Assembly (NCBI GenBank): GCA_026984555.1 | Contig: JALSRY010000793.1 | Span: forward strand, 1-6,271 | Length of the DNA stretch: 6,271 nucleotides | Reading direction: 5' to 3' | Origin: Phycisphaerae bacterium | Lineage (GTDB): Bacteria > Planctomycetota > Phycisphaerae > UBA1845 > Fen-1342 | Part shown: in pieces, positions 1 through 4,717 of the stretch | Numbering within the stretch: the stretch's first letter is position 1 | Layout: every line of letters starts with the position of its first letter | Translations under genes and position numbers: made by a program | The notes under the pieces: generated by a model | Databases searched by the model: none | Told to the model about the DNA's origin: nothing | What the model saw: the letters and a program-made list of their open reading frames with translations, nothing else

Positions 1-161
1 AGCACGATACCTGTCCGGTGGTGCTGGGCGGGATCAAGGTGCGGATCGATCCGCGCTTCAAACTGGAAGTCCACATTGATACCGACGAGGGCAACGCCTG
101 TGATTTGCATCGCGCCCGGGCGGTGCATCTGGATAAGCCGGCGCTCCGCGCACCGCGCTGA
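1..161 (+). CDS. pduL: PduL-type phosphotransacylase, C-terminal end (5' end outside window)
   Basis: The gene is cut by the window edge; the first full codon is at 3 and the stop TGA is at 159-161, leaving 52 residues. The readable tail contains VVLGGIKVRIDPRF followed by HIDTDEGNACDL, which matches the conserved end of the PduL family (His-Ile-Asp-Thr-Asp-Glu-x-Asn). PduL enzymes exchange CoA for phosphate on an acyl-CoA inside microcompartments, so CoA is recycled for the aldehyde dehydrogenase and an acyl-phosphate goes to a kinase. In PVM-type BMCs the acyl group is thought to be lactyl. The N-terminal part, where PduL often carries an encapsulation peptide, is not visible. Only 34 bases separate it from the first BMC-H gene, so the two are probably co-transcribed. 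The identification rests on this short tail plus context. Confidence 0.82.
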   Translation, partial: HDTCPVVLGGIKVRIDPRFKLEVHIDTDEGNACDLHRARAVHLDKPALRAPR

Positions 162-195
162 CGCAGGCGGCCCGTTTTGTGACAGGAGATGAACG

Positions 196-498
196 ATGGC
201 GACTGTAGCGGCTGTTGGCATGGTGGAGACCCGCGGACTGGTCCCCCTGTTCGAGGCCACCGACGCGATGCTCAAGGCGGCCGACGTGCGAATGCTCGGC
301 TGGCGCAAGGTCGGTCGCGGGCTGGTCACTTCCTTCGTCGCGGGCGACGTGGCGGCGGTCAAGTCGGCCTTGGCGGCGGCCGAAACGGCGGCCACGAAGG
401 TCGGCGAAGTGGTGGCCGTACACGTGATCCCGCGGCCCCACGACGAGTTGTCCAAGCTCTATCCGCAGCGCGCCGGCAAGAAACCGGCCCGCAAGTAG
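196..498 (+). CDS. BMC-H hexameric shell protein 1, Arg at pore position and basic C-terminal tail
   Basis: This 100-residue protein is a single BMC domain that forms the flat hexamer tiles of a microcompartment shell. The N-terminal strand (GMVETRGLVP, residues 8-17), helix (EATDAMLKAAD, 20-30), pore loop and following strand (KVGRGLVT, 38-45), GDVAAVK (50-56) and the C-terminal VIPRPHDEL are all in the family order. The loop that normally reads Gly-Ser-Gly reads Gly-Arg-Gly here (R41), which would put an Arg at the pore. The edge Lys (K27) and the Arg of the PRPH motif are present. The last residues (RAGKKPARK) form a basic tail absent from the two BMC-H proteins downstream. The ATG at 196 has AGGAG at 184-188 with 7-nt spacing; the out-of-frame ATG at 189 is not used. 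It is the first of three tandem BMC-H genes. Confidence 0.96.
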   Translation: MATVAAVGMVETRGLVPLFEATDAMLKAADVRMLGWRKVGRGLVTSFVAGDVAAVKSALAAAETAATKVGEVVAVHVIPRPHDELSKLYPQRAGKKPARK

Positions 499-502
499 GG
501 TT

Positions 503-549
503 CGCCCGGCAGGCGGGTTTCCCGCGGCATCGGCTCGCTCCCGGGAGCG
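503..549 (+). other. Intercistronic inverted repeats after BMC-H 1
   Basis: Directly 3' of the first BMC-H stop is a perfect hairpin at 513-525 (GCGGG, loop TTT, CCCGC). It can alternatively pair further upstream as CCCG 505-508 with CGGG 514-517. A 14-bp perfect palindrome (CGCTCCCGGGAGCG) lies at 536-549. No T-run follows, so a simple Rho-independent terminator is unlikely. A role in mRNA processing or 3'-end protection between cistrons is an inference, and in DNA this GC-rich some inverted repeats arise by chance. Confidence 0.4.
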
Positions 550-595
550 GTCGCAGGCAGGCGGAACCCGCGGGGCGAAACAGGAGAACGACAAG

Positions 596-868
596 ATGGC
601 AAGACAAGCGATTGGTTTCATCGAGACGATCGGGGCCAACCCCTCGATCCAGGCCGCCGACGCGATGTGCAAGGCTGCCGGCGTGACGCTGGTGGGCACC
701 GTGGATATCGGTAGCGGCTATGTGACCACGATCATCGAAGGCGACGTCGGCAGCGTGAAAGCCGCCGTGGATGCCGGGGCCGAGGCGGCGAACGCCGCCG
801 GCGAGCTCGTCGCGGCGCACGTGATCCCGCAGCCGCACGAGGAACTGGTGCCCGCGATGCTGGGGTAG
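596..868 (+). CDS. BMC-H hexameric shell protein 2, Ser pore, atypical edge residues
   Basis: This 90-residue single BMC-domain shell protein forms hexamers. It opens with MARQAIGFIET, has the helix AADAMCKAAGV (20-30), the pore segment VDIGSGYVT (36-44) with the common Gly-Ser-Gly, then GDVGSVKAAVDAG and the C-terminal VIPQPHEEL. The PRPH motif usual in BMC-H proteins is PQPH here: the codon CAG gives Gln at residue 79, where PduA has the conserved Arg at the hexamer-hexamer edge. Residue 29 is Gly, where PduA has an edge Asn. The stretch after the first strand (IGANPSIQA) also departs from the common RGLVPxIEA. The ATG at 596 follows AGGAG at 582-586 with 9-nt spacing. It lies 97 bp after the first BMC-H and 61 bp before the third. 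The family call is firm; the meaning of the edge changes is inferred. Confidence 0.95.
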   Translation: MARQAIGFIETIGANPSIQAADAMCKAAGVTLVGTVDIGSGYVTTIIEGDVGSVKAAVDAGAEAANAAGELVAAHVIPQPHEELVPAMLG

Positions 869-894
869 GGGTTTCCAGACCGAACCGCACGACT

Positions 895-911
895 GGTGGG
901 CGATACCCACC
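895..911 (+). other. Perfect stem-loop between BMC-H 2 and BMC-H 3, abutting the RBS
   Basis: GGTGGG (895-900) and CCCACC (906-911) form a perfect 6-bp stem with the 5-nt loop CGATA. The stem ends 4 nt before the AGGAG ribosome-binding site (916-920) of the third BMC-H gene. No T-run follows, so it is not a classical terminator. The position suggests an influence on mRNA stability or on initiation at the next shell gene, but this is inference. Confidence 0.5.
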
Positions 912-929
912 CCACAGGAGACTGATGCG

Positions 930-1205
930 ATGGCCAGACAAGCGATTGGACTGATCGAGACGCGCGGGCTGGTGCCGCTGGTCGAAGCGACCGACGTGGC
1001 GCTCAAAGCCGCCAACGTCAGCGTCGTGGGAACGCGCGCCACCGGCACCGGACTCATCAGCGTCGTGCTCACCGGCGACGTGGCGGCGATCCGGGCCGCC
1101 ACCGAGGCCGGTGGCGCCGCGGCCGCCCGCGTGGGCGAGCTGGTGTCTGTCGAGGTGCTCACGCGCCCGCACGACGAACTCGAAAAAATCATGCCGGCGG
1201 GTTAG
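930..1205 (+). CDS. BMC-H hexameric shell protein 3, Thr pore
   Basis: This 91-residue single BMC-domain shell protein begins MARQAIGLIETRGLVPLVEATD, then the helix VALKAANV (23-30) with edge Lys26 and Asn29 as in PduA. The pore segment is RATGTGLIS (35-43), so Thr40 replaces the common Ser. GDVAAIR and the C-terminal LTRPHDEL follow, with the conserved Arg kept. The first seven residues are identical to BMC-H 2, while the next part (ETRGLVPL.EATD) follows BMC-H 1, giving a mosaic look. The ATG at 930 has AGGAG at 916-920, 9 nt away; the ATG at 925 is out of frame. A 159-bp gap with a large inverted repeat separates it from the first BMC-P gene. Confidence 0.96.
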   Translation: MARQAIGLIETRGLVPLVEATDVALKAANVSVVGTRATGTGLISVVLTGDVAAIRAATEAGGAAAARVGELVSVEVLTRPHDELEKIMPAG

Positions 1206-1206
1206 C

Positions 1207-1257
1207 CGGCCGATCGTCGTGCTCGCCGGCCGGTGTCGGCCACACGACAACCGGCCG
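1207..1257 (+). other. Multi-stem inverted repeat after the BMC-H cluster
   Basis: Beginning 2 nt after the third BMC-H stop, CGGCCG (1207-1212) can pair with CGGCCG (1252-1257). Inside a 3x3 internal loop, GTCGTG (1216-1221) pairs with CACGAC (1243-1248), and inside that GCCG (1225-1228) can pair with CGGC (1237-1240). The 16 nested base pairs make this the most extensive structure in the window. No T-run follows. It sits between the hexamer genes and the pentamer/enzyme genes, where a stability or partial-termination element could set the excess of hexamer over pentamer. The rest of the gap (1258-1350) is GC-rich with no feature I can support. Confidence 0.5.
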
Positions 1258-1364
1258 CCGGCGGCGCCGCTCCGACGGGAATCGCGACGGGTCGTGGGCG
1301 GCCGTGGGCCGTGACCGCTCGCCTCGGCGGCGGGTGGCGGGCTTTTCGACGCGGAGTGCAAACC

Positions 1365-1688
1365 ATGTTTATCGGGAAGGTACGCGGAGCGGTGGTCGCC
1401 ACGCAGAAAGAACCACGCATGCGCGATGCCAAGATGCTGCTGGTCGAAGCGCTCACGGCCGTCGCCGACGACCCGCGCGGGCTGCGCAGCAGCGGCAAGA
1501 TGCTGGTGGCGCTCGATTCGCTCGGCGCCGGCGAGGGCGAATACGTCCTGGTCACACAGGGCAGCTCGGCCCGCATGACCGAGATGACCAAGACGATGCC
1601 GGTCGATGCCGTCGTCATCGGGATCATCGACGCCGTCACCATCGGCTCCCATGTCTTGTCCCGCACAAGCGGCACGCTGAACACCTGA
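1365..1688 (+). CDS. BMC-P pentameric shell (vertex) protein 1, EutN/CcmL family
   Basis: This 107-residue protein is a full-length EutN/CcmL domain, which forms the pentamers that cap the vertices of the shell. The N-terminus MFIGKVRGAVVATQKEP is the family start strand. GKMLVALDSLGAGEGEYVLVTQGSSARM (residues 44-71) holds the Asp-x-x-Gly-Ala-Gly-x-Gly-Glu turn and the Gly-Ser-Ser-Ala-Arg segment, and PVDAVVIGIIDAV (79-91) is the typical closing strand. The start at 1365 is chosen because the domain begins exactly there and GGAG lies at 1353-1356 with 8-nt spacing. The frame is open back to a GTG at 1233, but that extension has no family similarity and covers the stem-loop region. It is the most canonical of the three BMC-P proteins here and lies 20 bp before the aldehyde dehydrogenase. 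Confidence 0.96.
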   Translation: MFIGKVRGAVVATQKEPRMRDAKMLLVEALTAVADDPRGLRSSGKMLVALDSLGAGEGEYVLVTQGSSARMTEMTKTMPVDAVVIGIIDAVTIGSHVLSRTSGTLNT

Positions 1689-1708
1689 TTCGGAAACGGC
1701 GGTGAACG

Positions 1709-3157
1709 ATGAACAGCCCTCGAAGCAAGTTCGACGACGGCCTGATCGCCGAAGTGGTCGGGGAGGTCCTGGCCCGGCTCGGCCACGCCGCCCGCGCGAC
1801 CACCACCGACCACGCGCACGACCAGCCCGCCAGCCACGACGACGGAGTCTTCGCCAACGTGGACGAGGCCGTGGCGGCGGCGGTGACGGCCCAGCGCCGC
1901 TTGGCGCAAAGCCCATTGGCGACGCGACGCGCGGCGGTCGCGTGCGTCCGCGAGATCATGCGCCGTGACCGCGACGAGCTGGCCCGCATCGAGTTCGCCG
2001 AGACGCAGATCGGCCGACTCGACCACAAACTCGAAAAGCTCGACGTGGCGGCCAGCGTGCCGGGTATCGAGATGCTCCGCAGCGAGGCCGTCAGCGGCGA
2101 CTGCGGCCTGACCGTGACCGAGTACGCTCCCTACGGCGTGATCGGCGTCGTGACGCCCGTAACGCACAGCATCCCCACGCTCGGCTGCAACGCCATCATG
2201 ATGATCGCCGCGGGCAATACCCTGGTGTGCAACCCGCACCCGTCGGGCGCTCGCTGCGCCGTCGAAGCCACGCGGCGTTGGAACCGCCTGATCCGCGAGC
2301 GCACCGGCCTGGACAACCTCATTTGCATCATCGAGAACCCGACCATCGAAAGTGCCGGCGAGATCTTTCACCATCCCGATATCGCCATGCTCTGCGCGAC
2401 CGGCGGAGCGGCGGTGGCACACGCGGCGATGTCTTCCGGCAAACGGGCAGTCGTGGCCGGTCCAGGCAATCCGCCCGTCGTCGTGGACGAGACCGCCGAC
2501 ATCGACAAGGCCGCCCGCGGGATCATCACCGGCGCCTCGTATGACAACAACCTTTTGTGCATCGCCGAGAAGGAAGTCTTCGTCGTGGAAGCGGTCGCCG
2601 AGCGGCTGATGGGGGCGATGGAAGCCGCCGGCGCCGTCCGGCTGACCACCGAACAGATCGACGCCTTCGCGGCGCGGTTCGTGCACAAAGACCCCCGCAC
2701 GCAACACTGGCTCCCCGAAAAACGACTGATCGGCAAGGATCCGCGGGTGTTGGCCGAAGCGCTCGGCCTGTCGATCGACCAGCGGGTGCCGCTCCTGTTC
2801 GGGCAAACCGGCGAGCACAACCCCCTGGTGCCCTGCGAACAGATGATGCCGATCCTGCCGATCGTGCCGGTGCGCGATGTCGATGAGGCGATCGCAAAGG
2901 CCGTGCACTACGAGCATGGCTTCAAGCACACCGCGCTCATGTGGTCGCAAAGCGTGGACAACCTCACCCGCATGGGCCGGGCGTGCGATACGACCCTGTT
3001 CGTCAAGAACGGTCCCTGCATGGCGGGGCTCGGCGCCGGCGGCGAAGGCTACGGCTCGTTCTCGATCGCCACCCCGACCGGCGAAGGCGTCACCAGCCCG
3101 ATGGCCTTCGCTCGCTATCGGCGGTGTGTCATGGTTGACGGACTGCGGATCATCTGA
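1709..3157 (+). CDS. CoA-acylating aldehyde dehydrogenase (PduP/EutE type), BMC cargo enzyme
   Basis: This 482-residue enzyme oxidises an aldehyde to acyl-CoA with NAD+ and CoA; in PVM microcompartments the substrate is expected to be L-lactaldehyde. Residues 8-24 (FDDGLIAEVVGEVLARL) form an amphipathic helix followed by a His/Asp/Thr-rich linker (25-46), the layout of a BMC encapsulation peptide. The body starts near residue 47. Diagnostic segments are YGVIGVVTPVTH (142-153), the nucleotide-binding Thr-Gly-Gly (231-233), AGPGNPPVVVDETAD (250-264), and YDNNLLCIAEKEVFV (278-292) with catalytic Cys284. The C-terminus has GEGYGSFSIATPTGEG (445-460). The length is close to that of PduP. The ATG at 1709 is preceded only by a weak GGTGA at 1701-1705, so initiation may depend on coupling to the BMC-P gene 20 bp upstream. 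PduP versus EutE naming cannot be settled from sequence alone. Confidence 0.96.
   Translation: MNSPRSKFDDGLIAEVVGEVLARLGHAARATTTDHAHDQPASHDDGVFANVDEAVAAAVTAQRRLAQSPLATRRAAVACVREIMRRDRDELARIEFAETQIGRLDHKLEKLDVAASVPGIEMLRSEAVSGDCGLTVTEYAPYGVIGVVTPVTHSIPTLGCNAIMMIAAGNTLVCNPHPSGARCAVEATRRWNRLIRERTGLDNLICIIENPTIESAGEIFHHPDIAMLCATGGAAVAHAAMSSGKRAVVAGPGNPPVVVDETADIDKAARGIITGASYDNNLLCIAEKEVFVVEAVAERLMGAMEAAGAVRLTTEQIDAFAARFVHKDPRTQHWLPEKRLIGKDPRVLAEALGLSIDQRVPLLFGQTGEHNPLVPCEQMMPILPIVPVRDVDEAIAKAVHYEHGFKHTALMWSQSVDNLTRMGRACDTTLFVKNGPCMAGLGAGGEGYGSFSIATPTGEGVTSPMAFARYRRCVMVDGLRII
1730..1780 (+). other. Putative N-terminal encapsulation peptide of the aldehyde dehydrogenase
   Basis: This codes for residues 8-24 of the dehydrogenase. 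Hydrophobic residues fall on one face (L12, I13, V16, V17, V20, L21, L24), with acidic or small residues on the other. It is joined to the catalytic body by a polar linker rich in His, Asp and Thr. This matches the short amphipathic helices that target enzymes such as PduP to the shell interior. Function is inferred from form and position. Confidence 0.7.
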
Positions 3158-3217
3158 AACGGACGTAACCCAACCGCCCGGCCGGGAAACGTGCCCCGGA
3201 AAGCGGCGCGTCCCCGC

Positions 3218-3261
3218 GGCGACTGGAGCGGACAAACCGCCCGCCCCGGATGCCCGTCGCC
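3218..3261 (+). other. Possible stem-loop before BMC-P 2
   Basis: In the 127-bp gap after the aldehyde dehydrogenase, GGCGAC (3218-3223) can pair with GTCGCC (3256-3261), enclosing a small hairpin GCGG-ACAAA-CCGC (3228-3240). A 10-bp palindrome CCCGGCCGGG lies upstream at 3177-3186. The structure ends 9 nt before the ribosome-binding site of the next gene. It is weaker than the structures around the BMC-H genes and may be chance in GC-rich DNA. Confidence 0.3.
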
Positions 3262-3270
3262 GGGAGAGAA

Positions 3271-3276
3271 AAGGAG
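3271..3276 (+). promoter_or_regulatory. Ribosome-binding site deciding the GTG start of BMC-P 2
   Basis: AAGGAG lies 8 nt before the GTG at 3285. It is one of the strongest Shine-Dalgarno matches in the window and sets a GTG start exactly where the EutN/CcmL domain begins. Confidence 0.85.
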
Positions 3277-3284
3277 TACCGAAC

Positions 3285-3551
3285 GTGCTCATCGGCCGGG
3301 TCATCGGCCACGCGACGGCGACCGTCAAACACCGTTCGCTGGGCGGCGAACGGCTGGTCGCGGTGCAGCCGCTGCGCTCGCTGACCACCGATCCGCTGCT
3401 CGTGCTCGACCGGCTCGGCGCCGCTCCGGGTGACCTCGTGGTCATCACCAGCGACGGCAAAGGCGCCCGCGAAATGGTCGGCGACGAGACCTCTCCGGCG
3501 CGCTGGTCGATCGCCGGACTGGTCGATGAACCTCGGGAACTGGAGCCATGA
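3285..3551 (+). CDS. BMC-P pentameric shell (vertex) protein 2, GTG start
   Basis: This 88-residue EutN/CcmL-family protein is predicted to form pentamers at shell vertices. It begins (V/M)LIGRVIGHATATVKHRSL, continues ERLVAVQPL (22-30), and has the turn LDRLGAAPGDLVVITSDG (41-58), aligned with the Asp-x-x-Gly-Ala-x-x-Gly loop of the family. It closes with SPARWSIAGLVDEP (70-83) in place of the PVDAVIVGIVD strand of the canonical form. It is shorter than BMC-P 1 and clearly divergent from it. The GTG start is supported by AAGGAG 8 nt upstream and by the domain boundary; the frame is open further upstream but inside the dehydrogenase gene. Having three unlike BMC-P genes in one operon is known for PVM-type loci. 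Confidence 0.93.
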   Translation: MLIGRVIGHATATVKHRSLGGERLVAVQPLRSLTTDPLLVLDRLGAAPGDLVVITSDGKGAREMVGDETSPARWSIAGLVDEPRELEP

Positions 3552-3585
3552 GCCCCAAGCGGCGGAACACGCGGAAGACGTGAGG

Positions 3586-3612
3586 CGGGCACCGCCCGAC
3601 GGGAAACACCCG
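3586..3612 (+). other. Tandem small hairpins before the RpiB-like gene
   Basis: In the 88-bp gap, CGGGC-ACC-GCCCG (3586-3598) and CGGG-AAACA-CCCG (3600-3612) can form side by side. The alternative pairing GGCGGG 3584-3589 with CCCGCC 3609-3614 would exclude both. They lie about 10 nt before the weak ribosome-binding region (AGGAA 3623-3627) of the next gene. A switch or attenuation role is speculative. Confidence 0.3.
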
Positions 3613-3639
3613 CCCAAACGACAGGAACAGGCTGCACCC

Positions 3640-4302
3640 ATGGCGCGAACACTGGTCACGGTCAACACGCTGGCAACGCAAGCGCGGCAGCGCGGCGAAA
3701 TCATCCTGCCCGCGGACGCGCTCATCACGCCCGCCGCCGCCGACTGGCTGGCGACGACACGCGTGCCGGTTCGGAGGCTCACCGGCGAGGGAAGCTCCAC
3801 CGCGCCGCCCGACGACAACCCCAACGTGTATCTCGTCGGCGATGCGGCCCACGCGACCATCCGAACGCTTTGGCCGCAGATGCGCCGGCGGTGGCCCCAC
3901 GCGGCGTTGCGGCCCTGCAACGGCAACCGAACCGGCCTGCTCGAAGCCACGCTCGACGTGTGCCGCTCGCTGGGTACCTGCTCGCGCCATCGCGCCGTGG
4001 TCGTCGTCAAGAGTGTGGCGATCGTAGCGTGCGTAGCCAACAAGTTTGCCCACGTTCGGGCCGCCATCGCCGCGCGGCCGTCGGCGATGTTCGGTCTGAT
4101 CGAGGAGTTGGGCGTCAACATGCTGCTGATCGAGAACGAACAGATGTCGGTAACCCAGATGCTCGGGCTGATCGACCGTTTTCTGGCCGCGTCACCACGC
4201 GTCGATCCACGGATCGCGCAGGCGATCGCGTCGGCCGGCGGCTCCGCTCCGAACACCGGGGCGGAAACGCCTGCCGGGGAGGCTGATTGTGCGTGTGGGT
4301 GA
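3640..4302 (+). CDS. BMC-associated protein with degenerate RpiB/LacAB-like domain
   Basis: This 220-residue protein has two recognisable parts. Residues 1-47 include ALITPAAADWLATTRVPVRRL (27-47), a Thr-Pro-x-Ala-x-x-x-Leu motif of a kind also seen near the start of other BMC-associated proteins such as EutT-type enzymes. Residues 62-182 resemble the RpiB/LacAB sugar-phosphate isomerase fold: VYLVGDAAHA (63-72) aligns with the SDHAG strand, VANKFAHVRAAI (132-143) with the family ANK..xxRAA segment, and GVNMLLIENEQMS...LIDRFLAA with its NVLCLG...IVxxFL end. The catalytic Cys-Gly-Thr-Gly segment is replaced by VKSVAIVAC, and the active-site His-Asn pair by Leu-Gly or nearby residues, so normal isomerase activity is doubtful. 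The tail (186-220) is disordered-looking and ends CACG. The ATG at 3640 is chosen by domain start; its RBS is weak. The fold assignment is by eye and the function is unknown. Confidence 0.72.
   Translation: MARTLVTVNTLATQARQRGEIILPADALITPAAADWLATTRVPVRRLTGEGSSTAPPDDNPNVYLVGDAAHATIRTLWPQMRRRWPHAALRPCNGNRTGLLEATLDVCRSLGTCSRHRAVVVVKSVAIVACVANKFAHVRAAIAARPSAMFGLIEELGVNMLLIENEQMSVTQMLGLIDRFLAASPRVDPRIAQAIASAGGSAPNTGAETPAGEADCACG
4276..4282 (+). promoter_or_regulatory. Ribosome-binding site of BMC-P 3, inside the upstream gene
   Basis: GGGGAGG lies 6 nt before the GTG at 4289 and within the last codons of the RpiB-like gene. This supports the GTG start and the 14-bp gene overlap. Confidence 0.8.
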
Positions 4303-4582
4303 GGTGATCGGTCATGTGACGTTGTCGCGCCGGCTGGAGAACATCGCCGGCGGGCGCTTCCTGATCGTGCAACCGCTGTCGGCCGCGGCGATTCGCGAAG
4401 GCGCGACACCGGGCAGTGACCCGCTGGTGGTCTATGACGAGCTGGGAGCGGGTACGGGCTCGCGCGTGGCGTTTACCGAGGGACGCGAAGCCGCGATGCC
4501 GTTCCTGCCACGGCTGGTGCCGGCCGATGCCTATTGCGCCGCCGTGTTGGACCGCGTCGAGCTGGGCCGCGGCGATGAGTGA
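4289..4582 (+). CDS. BMC-P pentameric shell (vertex) protein 3, GTG start, overlaps upstream gene
   Basis: This 97-residue EutN/CcmL-family protein is the third predicted vertex pentamer. It begins (V/M)RVGEVIGHVTLSRRL, has GGRFLIVQPL (21-30), then DPLVVYDELGAGTGSRVAFTEG (44-65) with the Asp-x-x-Gly-Ala-Gly-x-Gly turn. It ends PADAYCAAVLDRVEL (78-92), equivalent to the PVDAxIVGIVDxV strand. A family-atypical segment REAAMPFLPRLV (66-77) links the two. The first codon is GTG, set by GGGGAGG at 4276-4282. The gene overlaps the end of the RpiB-like gene by 14 bp, so the two are probably translationally coupled. It is distinct from the other two BMC-P proteins, so it is not a recent duplicate. 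Confidence 0.94.
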   Translation: MRVGEVIGHVTLSRRLENIAGGRFLIVQPLSAAAIREGATPGSDPLVVYDELGAGTGSRVAFTEGREAAMPFLPRLVPADAYCAAVLDRVELGRGDE

Positions 4583-4596
4583 ATGCGGTACCTCGG

Positions 4597-4650
4597 CCGG
4601 CCGGAAGGGTCGGCTCCCGGACTCGGCCGGGCTGCTCGCTTGTGCCGAGT
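4597..4650 (+). other. Inverted repeats in the gap before the aldolase-like gene
   Basis: The 135-bp gap after BMC-P 3 holds a perfect 7-bp inverted repeat, ACTCGGC (4621-4627) with GCCGAGT (4644-4650), loop 16 nt. A competing 7-bp pairing is CCGGCCG (4597-4603) with CGGCCGG (4624-4630). No T-run follows. The same kind of element occurs between the shell genes, so mRNA protection or processing is a reasonable guess. The rest of the gap carries only the ribosome-binding site of the next gene. Confidence 0.4.
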
Positions 4651-4717
4651 GACAACCGGCCGGATCGAGACGCGATGCCCGGCCGCCGTAGCCGTTGTTT
4701 TGTCAAGGGCAGGATCG

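Noticed and set aside
1233..1364. N-terminal extension of BMC-P 1 from the GTG at 1233
   Set aside because: The extension has no similarity to the family, includes the inverted-repeat region, and a better ribosome-binding site and domain start exist at 1365.
3548..3583. Short frame starting at the ATGA overlap at the end of BMC-P 2
   Set aside because: It encodes only 11 residues rich in Lys/Arg with no motif.
3430..3639. N-terminal extension of the RpiB-like protein from the ATG at 3430
   Set aside because: It would overlap BMC-P 2 by over 100 bp in another frame and reads as out-of-frame sequence; the domain-like sequence starts at 3640.
1202..3652. Very long minus-strand open frame (816 codons) opposite the BMC-P 1, aldehyde dehydrogenase and BMC-P 2 genes
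   Set aside because: It is antisense to clearly recognised + strand genes, has no family similarity, and long antisense frames are expected in GC-rich coding DNA.
3150..4409. Minus-strand open frame of 419 codons opposite BMC-P 2 and the RpiB-like gene
   Set aside because: Its Arg/Ser/Ala-rich composition is typical of a shadow frame, and it conflicts with two supported + strand genes.
4597..4663. Recurring CCGGCCGG octamer in spacers (1226, 3178, 4597, 4656) as a possible REP-like element
   Set aside because: The octamer also occurs inside genes (5376, 6168) and is expected often at this GC content; no longer shared unit is visible around the copies.
4583..4717. N-terminal extension of the aldolase-like protein from the ATG directly after the BMC-P 3 stop
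   Set aside because: The 45 added residues are Arg/Gly/Ala-rich with no domain character and cover inverted repeats; a start with a ribosome-binding site at 4718 fits better, though start choice is not certain.
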